In this document: one piece after another, positions 23,277 to 31,128 of the stretch
Layout: each line of letters starts with the position of its first letter
Position numbering within the stretch: the stretch's first letter is position 1
Source: an uncultured Actinomycetes bacterium
Lineage (GTDB): Bacteria; Actinomycetota; Actinomycetes; Nanopelagicales; Nanopelagicaceae
Direction of reading: 5' to 3'
NCBI GenBank assembly: GCA_903922745.1
Contig: CAIXVA010000153.1
Span: 1-31,128 of the forward strand
Length of the DNA: 31,128 nt
Made by a program: the position numbers and the translations under genes
Notes under the pieces: model-generated
The model's database searches: none
Told to the model about the DNA's origin: nothing
Seen by the model: only the letters and a program-made list of their open reading frames with translations

Positions 23277-24431
23277 ATGTCAATGACCCCAACACCTGCA
23301 GATAAGTTCACATTTGGCCTCTGGACAGTGGGCTGGCAGGCGCGTGACCCCTTTGGAGATGCAACTCGCGATCCGCTGGACCCAGTTCGCACAGTCAACG
23401 AGTTAGCAGCTCGAGGAGCACATGGTGTGACTTTTCACGATGATGATTTGATCCCTTTTGGTAGCGATGATTCCTCTCGCCGCGGTCACATCGATCGTTT
23501 CAAAAAAGCTCTTGCTGAAACCGGTATGAAGGTTCCAATGGCAACAACAAACTTGTTTACGCATCCTGTTTTTAAAGATGGTGCCTTTACATCAAATGAT
23601 AAAGATATTCGCCGCTACGCAATTCGCAAGGTGATGACAAATATTGAACTTGCAGTAGAACTTGGCGCAACGACATATGTATGTTGGGGTGGCCGTGAAG
23701 GTGCTGAATCAGATGGCGCAAAAGATGCCTACGTAGCACTAGATCGCTTCCGTGAAGCTTTTAATACTTTGGGTGAATTCGTAACCGATAATGGATATGA
23801 CATTAAATTTGCGATTGAACCAAAGCCAAATGAACCACGCGGCGATATTTTCTTACCAACGATTGGTCACGCACTTGCATTTATTAACTCATTAGATCGA
23901 CCAGAATTAGTTGGCCTTAACCCTGAAGTTGGTCACGAGCAAATGGCAGGACTTAACTTTGTTCATGGAATTGCACAAGCGTTGTGGCACAAGAAGTTAT
24001 TCCACATTGACCTAAATGGTCAGCACGGTCCAAAGTTTGATCAAGATTTAGTCTTTGGCCACGGAGATCTAAAGTCAGCATTTTTCTTGGTTGATTTGCT
24101 TGAGCGTTACAACTACACCGGCCCTAAGCACTTTGATTACAAGCCAGCACGTACTGAGAGTGACAAGGGTGTGTGGGAGTCCGCAACAGCGAACATGCGC
24201 ACCTACCTTGCACTGAAAGAGCGTGCAGCAGCTTTCCGCGCAGATTCACGAGTCATTGCAGCTATGAAGGAATCAAACATTCCTGGCCTTTCAGAGCCAA
24301 CTCTTGCTGCAGGTGAAACATGGAAGGATCTTGCAAAGGATTCATTTGATGTGGAAGCAGCAGGCAAGCGTGGGTATGGCTATGAAGCCATTGATCAGCT
24401 TGCTCTAGAGCACTTGATGGGCTTGAAGTAA
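23277..24431 (+). CDS. xylA: Xylose isomerase
   Basis: It converts D-xylose to D-xylulose (and glucose to fructose) with two divalent metals. At 384 residues it is the short actinobacterial class, and the canonical residues fall at the usual Streptomyces numbers: H54 and D57 (TFHDDDL), E181 and K183 (AIEPKPNEP), E217 and H220 (NPEVGHEQM), D245, D255 and D257 (HIDLNGQ to FDQD), and D287 (HFDYKP). GAAAGG lies 9 bases before ATG 23277; an in-frame ATG at 23283 is worse spaced. It converges on the xylFGH transporter genes. No xylulokinase gene is in the window. Confidence 0.97.
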   Translation: MSMTPTPADKFTFGLWTVGWQARDPFGDATRDPLDPVRTVNELAARGAHGVTFHDDDLIPFGSDDSSRRGHIDRFKKALAETGMKVPMATTNLFTHPVFKDGAFTSNDKDIRRYAIRKVMTNIELAVELGATTYVCWGGREGAESDGAKDAYVALDRFREAFNTLGEFVTDNGYDIKFAIEPKPNEPRGDIFLPTIGHALAFINSLDRPELVGLNPEVGHEQMAGLNFVHGIAQALWHKKLFHIDLNGQHGPKFDQDLVFGHGDLKSAFFLVDLLERYNYTGPKHFDYKPARTESDKGVWESATANMRTYLALKERAAAFRADSRVIAAMKESNIPGLSEPTLAAGETWKDLAKDSFDVEAAGKRGYGYEAIDQLALEHLMGLK

Positions 24432-24449
24432 GCGTTAATTAACTTCAAG
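24422..24449. terminator. Inverted repeat over the xylA stop, possible terminator
   Basis: CTTGAAGT (24422-24429) pairs perfectly with ACTTCAAG (24442-24449) across a 12-base loop. A second short inverted repeat, GCTAGT (24455-24460) and ACTAGC (24473-24478), overlaps the xylH stop. There is no strong T-tract, so function as a shared terminator for the convergent genes is uncertain. Confidence 0.4.
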
Positions 24450-24473
24450 TACGCGCTAGTTTTCCAGTGGGTA

Positions 24474-25697
24474 CTAGCTTGAAATGTTGCCGCGACGTGA
24501 AATCGCGTCAACGCTTGCTGATACCAACAGAACCGCACCAGTTACAAGGAATTGAATTCCTGCGCCGTAACCAAGCAAGCCCATACCGTTATCAATAACG
24601 GCAACAACTAATCCACCGAGGATTGCATCGCGCATCTTTCCTTTTCCACCAAACAAGGAAACGCCACCGATTACCGCTGCACCTACAGCGTAAAGAAGTG
24701 TTGAGCTACCGCCAGTAGATGGAGAGATTGAGTTCATACGGGATGCAAAGAGCATTCCGGCAATTGCAGCCAATGATGAACACAAAATGAATGCCACGGT
24801 GCGTACACGCTTTACGTTAATACCTGCGCGTCGTGCAGCTTCGGCATTACCGCCTACAGCGTATAGATGACGACCAAATGCAGTGCTACCTAGTAAGAAT
24901 GTTCCAGCTACCAAGATCAACAAGATAATTGGAACAACAATAGGAATACCTCGAGTACTAATTATTGGAGGATTTCCACGCTCTTGATTGAGTGCGAAGA
25001 CTGCACCACCAGTAATCAATAAAAGTCCACCAGTTTTTAGGATCCAAAGGTTTAAGAGTTCAGCTTTTAATCCTGCACGGCGGCGAGAGTTGATTCGGTT
25101 AAGTCCCAAGAGCACGTACACAGCGCTGGCTACACAGTAAAGAATCCAACCTTGAATTGGGGTTAGATTGCTATTTTCTACCGCCAGAATTACTTTGTTA
25201 TCAATTGGGATAGTTCCGCCTTCACCTGCAAGTAAAAGCAGGATTCCCTGAAATGCTAAGAATGCAGACAAGGTAACAACAAAGGAAGGAATACCAATTC
25301 GAGATACGAGCGTTCCCATGAGGAAGCCGAGTAGCGCACCTACTCCAACGCTGATCGCCAAAGCGGCATACCAAGGGAAATCATGGTTAGTAATAAGGAG
25401 AACTAGTACCGCGCCAGTAACACCTGATGCGTAACCAGCTGATAGATCGATTTCACCCAACAAAAGTACGAAAACCAAGCCCATGGCAATAACAATTACG
25501 GGGGCTGCTTGGGTTAAAAGGTTTGCAAAGTTTCGGTTAGTGAAGAAGTACTCAGACATAAATGTAAATATTGCGGCCAATGAAACAAGCCCTAAAACTG
25601 CAGGCAAAGAGCCAATATCGCCGGCTTTGACCTTGCTCCAGTAGTTATGAGCAACAGTGCCAAGTGATTCTTTTTCTACGATTACATCGTTACTCAC
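24474..25697 (-). CDS. xylH: Xylose ABC transporter permease (XylH-like)
   Basis: The membrane channel subunit of a sugar ABC importer in the ribose/xylose group. The 407 residues have about ten to twelve hydrophobic helices, the GEIDLSAGYASGVTGAV segment typical of the RbsC/XylH family, the cytoplasmic loop YAVGGNAEAARRAGINVKRV that docks to the ATPase, and AVIGGVSLFGGKGK near the end. It starts with GTG overlapping the stop of xylG by 4 bases (GTGA). Xylose is inferred from the XylF-type binding protein and from xylA next door; ribose or other pentoses remain possible. Confidence 0.92.
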   Translation of the reverse strand: MSNDVIVEKESLGTVAHNYWSKVKAGDIGSLPAVLGLVSLAAIFTFMSEYFFTNRNFANLLTQAAPVIVIAMGLVFVLLLGEIDLSAGYASGVTGAVLVLLITNHDFPWYAALAISVGVGALLGFLMGTLVSRIGIPSFVVTLSAFLAFQGILLLLAGEGGTIPIDNKVILAVENSNLTPIQGWILYCVASAVYVLLGLNRINSRRRAGLKAELLNLWILKTGGLLLITGGAVFALNQERGNPPIISTRGIPIVVPIILLILVAGTFLLGSTAFGRHLYAVGGNAEAARRAGINVKRVRTVAFILCSSLAAIAGMLFASRMNSISPSTGGSSTLLYAVGAAVIGGVSLFGGKGKMRDAILGGLVVAVIDNGMGLLGYGAGIQFLVTGAVLLVSASVDAISRRGNISS

Positions 25698-26440
25698 TTC
25701 GCACCTCCAGATTTACCTGTAGTTATTAATTCAATTACCTGATTGGTTGTTACATCCTTCTTTTTTACTTGTCCAGCCATTGTGCCCAGGTACAGGGCTG
25801 CGATGTTGTCGGCAACTTGGAAAATGTCATTTAGATTGTGACTAATTAAAATTACAGCCAATCCATTGTCAGCTAATCGACGCACAAGATTTAAAACTTG
25901 TTCGGTCTGAGCAACACCAAGTGCTGCAGTTGGTTCGTCCAAAATCACAACTTTGCTGTTCCACAGTACTGCGCGAGCGATAGCAACTGTTTGGCGCTGT
26001 CCACCAGAAAGTGAAGAAACATTTTGTCGAATCGACTTAACTGTTCGAACACTTAGTCCATCTAGAGTTTTGCGAGCAAGTGCTTCCATGTTTGACTCAT
26101 TAAGAATAAAACCTTTTTTAACTTCGCGACCTAAAAACATATTGTGAACGATGTCTAGGTTGTCGCACAGTGCTAAATCCTGATACACAATTTCAATTCC
26201 GAGCGCAGTTGCATCTCGAGGTCCGGCAACGTCGACCTTTTCTCCTTCAAAGTGGAACTCACCTTCTTCGGCTTGATAAATTCCAGCGATACATTTAATA
26301 AGAGTTGATTTACCTGCACCGTTATCGCCTACAAGAGCTGTTACCTGTCCAGCGTATGCATCAAAGTCAACGTTCTTTAAAACGTGGACTGGACCGAAGG
26401 ACTTATTGATTCCGCGAAGCGAAAGAATTGGCTCGCTCAT
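25694..26440 (-). CDS. xylG: Sugar ABC transporter ATP-binding protein (XylG-like, single domain)
   Basis: The ATPase of the importer, 248 residues with one ATP-binding domain: Walker A GDNGAGKST (38-46), signature LSGGQRQ (144-150), Walker B VVILDEP (164-170) and H-loop LISHN. The E. coli XylG/RbsA type has two such domains in about 500 residues, so this one should act as a homodimer. Of two in-frame ATGs I chose 26440, because AAGGGAG lies 8 bases upstream and the protein begins MSEPILSLRGINKSFG; ATG 26464 would add eight residues and has no binding site. It overlaps xylH by 4 bases and follows xylF across a 150-base gap with a terminator-like hairpin. Confidence 0.92.
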   Translation of the reverse strand: MSEPILSLRGINKSFGPVHVLKNVDFDAYAGQVTALVGDNGAGKSTLIKCIAGIYQAEEGEFHFEGEKVDVAGPRDATALGIEIVYQDLALCDNLDIVHNMFLGREVKKGFILNESNMEALARKTLDGLSVRTVKSIRQNVSSLSGGQRQTVAIARAVLWNSKVVILDEPTAALGVAQTEQVLNLVRRLADNGLAVILISHNLNDIFQVADNIAALYLGTMAGQVKKKDVTTNQVIELITTGKSGGAK

Positions 26441-26513
26441 GAAGTGTGCTCCCTTTGTGGACATTTTAAACGGTGCTACGTGAGATTAGAGTAATAGGTA
26501 TATCTACTAAATA

Positions 26514-26553
26514 AAACAGTTCCGGCCCGAGTTTCCCCGGACCGGAACTGTTT
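26514..26553 (-). terminator. Terminator-like hairpin between xylF and xylG
   Basis: AAACAGTTCCGG (26514-26525) pairs perfectly with CCGGAACTGTTT (26542-26553), with a further CCG/CGG pairing inside. Read on the minus strand it is followed by TTTTATTTAG, so it fits partial termination after xylF, or protection of the xylF mRNA end. Confidence 0.8.
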
Positions 26554-26590
26554 AATTATTCATTTGTAAAACAGATTGGTTTCTAAAGAA

Positions 26591-27667
26591 TTAGATACCG
26601 TTCTTCTTACAAACTGCTTCTGTTGCAATCTTGCAAACATCAGCGCGAGTCTGGAAACCATCAGCAATAACTACCTTTACGTTTGCCTTTGTGATTCCAA
26701 CTGGTACTAGAAGAACTGATGGAACATCACGCTTTCCATCGTTTGTCTTTCCAGTTGCGTTTGTAACCTTAGTTCCCTTGATCAATGCGATCGCAAGAGC
26801 TGCAGCTCCGTTTGCTTCTTGCTTTACAGCCTTGTAAACAGTGTTTGAAAGGTCACCAGTAAGGATCGCTGCAAGTCCGTCTGCTGTTGCATCCTGACCT
26901 GATACGCATACCTTGCCGTTTAGCTTGTTCTTCTTTAGAACTGCTACTGCTGCAAGTCCAAGACCTTCGTTAGCTGATACAACTGCATCAAGCTTTCCGC
27001 CTGCCTTAGTGAGCTGCTGCTCGAAAATTACGCCACCCTTTGCATTGTCCCAATCTGGAACAGCTTGGTCATCAACAAGTGTGTACGCCTTTGAGTTGAT
27101 CAATGGGCGTAGAACTGAGTCATAACCCTGCTTGAACAATGTTGCGTTGTTGTCTGTTGGTGAACCGTTTAGGTAAACGATTGAAGCCTTCTTCTTGCCA
27201 GCTGCATCAAGACATGCCTTGATTCCCTGACCCTGAAGCTTGCCTACTGCTACGTTGTCGAATGAAACATAGTATGAAGCTGAACCAGCAAGTGTTAGAC
27301 GATCGTAATCGATTGTCTTAATGCCAGCCTTTGCAGCCTTTGCTTGGATAGCAGCTGTTGATGGTGAATCAAGTCCAGCCATGATCAAAACCTTTACGCC
27401 CTTTGCCATCATCTGATCAGCAATAGTTGCGAACTTAGCCTTGTCTCCGTTTGCGTTCTGAATATCTGCAGTTACCTTTGCTGCAGTAAATGCTGCTGCA
27501 AGGAACTTACGGTCTGCTGTTTCCCAGCGAGCTGATGAAGCTGCATCTGGAAGAATTACGCCAACTTGTACTGACGCTGCTGATGCAGCTGAAACAGATA
27601 CGAAGCCAGTTAGTGCAAGTACTGCAGCTGAAATTACAGCTACGACTGCGTTACGACGCTTTGTCAT
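26591..27667 (-). CDS. xylF: Sugar ABC transporter substrate-binding protein (XylF-like)
   Basis: It binds the sugar outside the membrane and delivers it to XylGH. The 358 residues start with a signal peptide (MTKRRNAVVAVISAAVLALTG; cleavage near SAASA|ASV, about 29-32) and then a periplasmic-binding fold of the xylose/ribose type: GVILPDAASSARWETADRKF, VLIMAGLDSPSTAAIQAKAA, a DYDRLT segment, YVSFDNVAVGKLQG, GSPTDNNATLFKQGY, and SGQDATADGLAAILTGDLSNTVYK. No cysteine occurs at the end of the signal sequence, so it is not a standard lipoprotein. AAAGGT lies about 10 bases before the ATG. It is the first gene of the xyl transporter unit and converges indirectly on xylA. Confidence 0.93.
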   Translation of the reverse strand: MTKRRNAVVAVISAAVLALTGFVSVSAASAASVQVGVILPDAASSARWETADRKFLAAAFTAAKVTADIQNANGDKAKFATIADQMMAKGVKVLIMAGLDSPSTAAIQAKAAKAGIKTIDYDRLTLAGSASYYVSFDNVAVGKLQGQGIKACLDAAGKKKASIVYLNGSPTDNNATLFKQGYDSVLRPLINSKAYTLVDDQAVPDWDNAKGGVIFEQQLTKAGGKLDAVVSANEGLGLAAVAVLKKNKLNGKVCVSGQDATADGLAAILTGDLSNTVYKAVKQEANGAAALAIALIKGTKVTNATGKTNDGKRDVPSVLLVPVGITKANVKVVIADGFQTRADVCKIATEAVCKKNGI

Positions 27668-27703
27668 CTAATTAACGACCTTTCGGGGGTAAATCACCCA
27701 GAA

Positions 27704-27717
27704 TGAAATTGTTTCCA
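27704..27717. promoter_or_regulatory. Possible LacI-family operator upstream of xylF
   Basis: TGAAATTGTTTCCA resembles the 14-base TG-AA-(CG)-TT-CA dyad of LacI-family sites, but with an imperfect centre and an asymmetric second half. It lies 37 bases upstream of the xylF start, between gene and any upstream promoter. The whole 185-base gap to argS holds no gene. Confidence 0.25.
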
Positions 27718-27840
27718 TCCCTTTGGTATGGGTGAGTAGTGAGGTAAAAATAGTCCTGCTCGGCCAAAAGGTCACTATCAAAAGTTGGGTAATTGCCTGT
27801 TTTCACCTAACGATTTGATAACGCTCCTCGTCTCTCACGA

Positions 27841-27846
27841 TAACCT
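27841..27846 (+). promoter_or_regulatory. Putative leaderless -10 box for argS
   Basis: TAACCT ends 6 bases before ATG 27853. TTGATA at 27815-27820 could be a -35 but is 20 bases away, longer than usual. Confidence 0.45.
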
Positions 27847-27852
27847 TGCCTA

Positions 27853-29517
27853 ATGTCCTCACATATTGAGATTTTGGAGCGCGAGATCAAGGCTGCTATC
27901 GGCCGATCTATCGACGCTGGGACCCTCAATGGCCAGACCCCTGACACCATCAAGCTTGAGCGCCCAAAAGATCGTGATCATGGCGACTATGCAACATCGA
28001 TTGCGCTGCAATTAGCTAAAACTGCAGGCAAAAATCCCCGCGAAGTTGCTCAAATAATTGCAGAACAATTAAACGGCGTTGCAGATATTTCAAAAGTTGA
28101 AATTGCCGGTCCTGGATTTATTAACATCACCTTAAATCGTGCAAGCCAAGCAGCTCTAGTACAAACAATTCTCGCAGCAAAGAGTGACTATGGAAAAGGA
28201 ACTGCGCTCGCTGGAGTAAAAATCAACCTTGAATTTATTAGTGCTAATCCAACCGGACCTTTGCACTTAGGGCACACCAGGTGGGCTGCTGTTGGCGATG
28301 CACTTGGCCGTGTGCTTACTGCAGCTGGTGCACAGGTAACTAGAGAGTTTTATATTAATGATCGCGGCAATCAGATGGATTTATTTGGTCAATCTGTAGA
28401 AGCGGTTGCACTTGGTAATGCAGTTCCAGAAAATGGCTATCAAGGTGAATACATTAAAGATTTAGCACAAGAAGTTGTTGCGGAAAATGTAGGTATCAAG
28501 AATCTTTCAGGCGATGAACGCTTTATTGCATTTCGTGAAGCCGCATACACATTGCAGTTAAAAGATCAGCAACGAGTTTTAGATACCTTCAACACACATT
28601 TCGATGTTTGGTTTTCAGAGCGTTCTTTGCACGATCAAGGCGCTGTCGAACACGGCATGGAAAAACTTCGCGCCCAAGGTCACGTCTTTGAAGTAGATGG
28701 CGCTGTGTGGTTACGCACAACAGACTTTGGTGATGACAAAGATCGAGTGATGACAAAAAGTGATGGGTCACTTACCTACTTTGCATCGGATACCGCTTAT
28801 TACATTAATAAACGCGAACGCGGCTTTGATATTTGTATTTACATGTTAGGTGCAGATCACCACGGATATATCGGTCGTTTGAAAGCAACGGCAGCATGTG
28901 CTGGCGATAACCCTGAGTACAACATCCATGTGCTTATCGGCCAGCTGGTAAAGATTATGGAAGGCGGCGAAGAGGTAAAGCTGTCTAAGCGTGCCGGAAC
29001 AATTATTACTCTTGAAGAATTAGTCGAAAAAGTTGGCGTAGATGCTGCCCGTTACACGCTTATCCGCTACCCAGTAGATACACCGATGGTTATGGACATC
29101 GATGTTTTAAAGAGAAATACAAATGAGAATCCTGTCTATTACGTGCAGTACGCACATGCTCGGATTGCTGCAGTCTTGCGCAATGCCGAGGAACTTGGTG
29201 CTTCATTAGATCTGAAGGAGTTCGACCCTGCGCAGTTGGTGCATGATCGTGAGAATGAATTGTTAGGCGCATTGGCAGAGTTCCCACGTGTCGTGGCAAG
29301 TGCGGCTGAATTCCGCGAACCGCATCGCATTGCGCGCTACCTCGAAGAATTAGCTGGTACGTATCACGGCTTTTACAACGATTGCCGCGTTTTGCCAATG
29401 GGAGATGAAAAATTATCTGCGCTACACACCGCGCGTTTATTACTATGTACTGCAACAAAGCAGGTCGTTCACAACGGTCTAGATCTTCTAGGCGTCAGCG
29501 CACCGGAAAGGATGTAA
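27853..29517 (+). CDS. argS: Arginyl-tRNA synthetase
   Basis: It charges tRNA-Arg. The 554 residues show an N-terminal additional domain (1-110, with RPKDRDHGDYATSIALQLA), the class I signature HLGH (138-141) in ANPTGPLHLGHTRWAAVGD, FYINDRGNQMD, the KMSKS counterpart KLSKRAGT, and the helical anticodon-binding domain ending SAPERM. There is no Shine-Dalgarno, and TAACCT is 6 bases before the ATG, so a leaderless mRNA is likely. lysA begins 3 bases after its stop, the actinobacterial argS-lysA-hom order. Confidence 0.97.
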   Translation: MSSHIEILEREIKAAIGRSIDAGTLNGQTPDTIKLERPKDRDHGDYATSIALQLAKTAGKNPREVAQIIAEQLNGVADISKVEIAGPGFINITLNRASQAALVQTILAAKSDYGKGTALAGVKINLEFISANPTGPLHLGHTRWAAVGDALGRVLTAAGAQVTREFYINDRGNQMDLFGQSVEAVALGNAVPENGYQGEYIKDLAQEVVAENVGIKNLSGDERFIAFREAAYTLQLKDQQRVLDTFNTHFDVWFSERSLHDQGAVEHGMEKLRAQGHVFEVDGAVWLRTTDFGDDKDRVMTKSDGSLTYFASDTAYYINKRERGFDICIYMLGADHHGYIGRLKATAACAGDNPEYNIHVLIGQLVKIMEGGEEVKLSKRAGTIITLEELVEKVGVDAARYTLIRYPVDTPMVMDIDVLKRNTNENPVYYVQYAHARIAAVLRNAEELGASLDLKEFDPAQLVHDRENELLGALAEFPRVVASAAEFREPHRIARYLEELAGTYHGFYNDCRVLPMGDEKLSALHTARLLLCTATKQVVHNGLDLLGVSAPERM

Positions 29518-29520
29518 CTC

Positions 29521-30828
29521 ATGTGGTCTTCATCTGTTACAACTGGCGCTGAACTTTCTATTGCAGGATTATCTGTAAAGGTTCTTGCTAAAGAGTTTGG
29601 AACGCCAACATTTTTTATTGATGAAGCGGATTTTCGTGAACGCGCACTTGCATGGGATGAAGCGCTCAAGGATGCATTTGGTCCAAATGCAGGCACTGTT
29701 TATTACGCATCAAAGGCATTTATCTGCACTGAACTTGCTCGCTGGATTAAAGAAATCGGTATTGGCATCGATGTAAGCACCGGTGGAGAAATGGCTGTTG
29801 CTTTGGCTGGTGGCATTGATCCAGCAAAAATCGAAGTACATGGAAACAACAAATCTATTGGTGAGATCGAAAATGCAATATCTGTCGGGGTTGAAACAAT
29901 TGTTATTGATTCATTGTATGAAATCGATCGTGTGGCAGAGGCTGCACAAAGAGCGGGCAAGGTTCAGCGAGTATTGCTTCGCATAACACCAGGCATCCAA
30001 GCCCATACTCACGAATCTATTGCAACAGCACATGAAGATGTGAAGTTTGGTTTTTCAATTGCAAGTGGCGCAGCTTGGGCTGCAATCACTGCAGTTCGTA
30101 ATCATCCAAGCCTAGAACTCCGTGGAATCCACGCACACATCGGTTCACAAATTTTCGGCTACAAATCATTCGAGATTTTGTCAGAACGCTTAATTACTTT
30201 ACTCGCCCAATATCGCGATGAGTTTAAGAGCGAACTTCCCGAACTTGATCTTGGTGGTGGTTACGGAATTGCTTATTTACCAGGTGATGAAACGGTAAAC
30301 CCGGCTGAAGCAATGAACGCACTTTCTGCTGCGGTTACAAAAAACTGCGCGGCACACAATCTTCAGATTCCAAGAGTTTCAATTGAACCAGGTCGTGCAA
30401 TCGTGGGACCAACAATGTTTACCTTGTATGAAGTGGGCACAGTAAAAGATGTGACCTTAGAAAATGGGGCACATCGTCGTTACATTTCAGTTGATGGTGG
30501 AATGAGCGACAATATTCGTCCATCTCTATATGGCGCCGAATACACAACAATCTTGGCTAACCGCACCAGCACGGCAGTACAAGTTTCTAGCCGTTTAGTC
30601 GGAAAGCATTGCGAAACTGGTGACATTGTTATTCGTGAAATTGATTTACCGGATGACATCGTGCCAGGTGATTTATTAGCAGTCCCTGCAACAGGTGCAT
30701 ATGGGCGCAGCATGGCCAGCAACTACAACCATGTGCCAAGACCTCCAGTAGTTGCAGTAAAAGATGGAAAAGCTCGCGTAATTGTGCGTCGAGAGACTGA
30801 AGCTGATCTGCTTCGGCTCGATATTTAA
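29521..30828 (+). CDS. lysA: Diaminopimelate decarboxylase
   Basis: The PLP enzyme for the last step of lysine synthesis, converting meso-diaminopimelate to lysine. The 435 residues carry the PLP lysine K65 in YYASKAFICTE, HIGSQIF, the glycine loop LDLGGGYGIAY, EPGRAIVGP, and the C-terminal TGAYGRSMASNYNHVPRP. GGAAAGGATG lies just upstream of the ATG, inside the end of argS. It is co-transcribed with argS and probably hom. Confidence 0.97.
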   Translation: MWSSSVTTGAELSIAGLSVKVLAKEFGTPTFFIDEADFRERALAWDEALKDAFGPNAGTVYYASKAFICTELARWIKEIGIGIDVSTGGEMAVALAGGIDPAKIEVHGNNKSIGEIENAISVGVETIVIDSLYEIDRVAEAAQRAGKVQRVLLRITPGIQAHTHESIATAHEDVKFGFSIASGAAWAAITAVRNHPSLELRGIHAHIGSQIFGYKSFEILSERLITLLAQYRDEFKSELPELDLGGGYGIAYLPGDETVNPAEAMNALSAAVTKNCAAHNLQIPRVSIEPGRAIVGPTMFTLYEVGTVKDVTLENGAHRRYISVDGGMSDNIRPSLYGAEYTTILANRTSTAVQVSSRLVGKHCETGDIVIREIDLPDDIVPGDLLAVPATGAYGRSMASNYNHVPRPPVVAVKDGKARVIVRRETEADLLRLDI

Positions 30829-30861
30829 CGCCGATCTAGTCATCTATGAAAGAATGGCGCC

Positions 30862-31128
30862 ATGAACTCGGGCGTCAAAACAATCACAATTGGAATGCTC
30901 GGCTGCGGCGTTGTCGGCAGCCAGGTTGCCCGCCTGCTCCAAGATGATGAGCAAGAGCTTTCAGAACGCTCAGGTGCGCTCCTTAAGTTAAGCAAAGTGG
31001 GCGTACGCACAGCAGGTGCACGCGATGGCGTTGATTCCTCTTTAATTACAACTGACCTTCAATCAATCGTTACCGATCCAAGCATCAACATCATTATTGA
31101 AGTAATGGGTGGAATCGAACCTGCTAAA
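30862..31128 (+). CDS. hom: Homoserine dehydrogenase, 3' end outside window
   Basis: The enzyme reduces aspartate semialdehyde to homoserine, the branch point to threonine and methionine. Only the first 89 residues are present and the frame is open to the window edge. The Rossmann NAD(P) motif GMLGCGVVGSQVARLL is at about 11-26 and the following IIIEVMGGIEPA fits the family. The gene starts 33 bases after lysA. AAGAAT ends 6 bases before the ATG, a weak -10 at the leaderless spacing, but read-through from lysA is enough to explain expression. Confidence 0.93.
   Translation, partial: MNSGVKTITIGMLGCGVVGSQVARLLQDDEQELSERSGALLKLSKVGVRTAGARDGVDSSLITTDLQSIVTDPSINIIIEVMGGIEPAK

Noticed and set aside
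26441..26464. Earlier ATG for xylG
   Set aside because: No ribosome binding site lies before it, whereas AAGGGAG is ideally placed for ATG 26440.

Overview
This window looks like chromosome from a free-living freshwater actinobacterium of the acI / Nanopelagicales type ('Ca. Planktophila' or 'Nanopelagicus' like). The evidence is gene content: an actinorhodopsin, the actinobacterial orders prfB-ftsE-ftsX-smpB-ssrA, clpS-DUF2017-murI-rph-rdgB and argS-lysA-hom, a DUF3039 gene, low-to-middle G+C judged by eye, and very short intergenic gaps. I see no insertion sequence, prophage, integrase or CRISPR array. The genus is inference.

Layout. 1-4052: release factor 2 (5' end outside the window), the FtsEX divisome regulator, then the trans-translation pair smpB and tmRNA, followed by a possible 26-residue membrane peptide. 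4080-6148 (minus): a small membrane protein, a GNAT acetyltransferase and a pirin. 6211-9956 (minus): the three-gene proton-translocating transhydrogenase (pntB, pntAB, pntAA) behind argF. 9957-15201 (plus): a DUF3039 protein, a secreted GH18 protein, clpS and DUF2017 as one tight unit, then murI, rph and rdgB. 15258-19550: a membrane protein with a histone-H1-like N-terminal tail, an acyltransferase-3/SGNH protein, a coiled-coil protein with an H1-like C-terminal tail, and a hemolysin-III family protein. 19622-23171: a DUF885 metallopeptidase-like protein, actinorhodopsin, a small membrane protein, a helix-hairpin-helix protein and tRNA-Leu(UAG). 23277-27667: a xylose locus, with xylA facing the xylFGH transporter. 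27853-end: argS, lysA and the start of hom.

How the parts fit. Actinorhodopsin would pump protons in light, and the transhydrogenase can use proton-motive force to make NADPH. The xylose genes supply carbon and the argF/lysA/hom genes supply amino acids, so the window reads as a photoheterotroph's energy and biosynthesis core. Most genes are housekeeping. The less ordinary parts are: two envelope-related proteins carrying lysine/alanine H1-like tails; the actinorhodopsin with the glycine that leaves room for a carotenoid antenna, behind a structured leader; a repeated leaderless-promoter pattern (TANNNT ending 6-7 nt before the start codon); a tiny membrane ORF with that same promoter next to tmRNA; and a xylose-binding protein with no lipobox paired with a half-length XylG.
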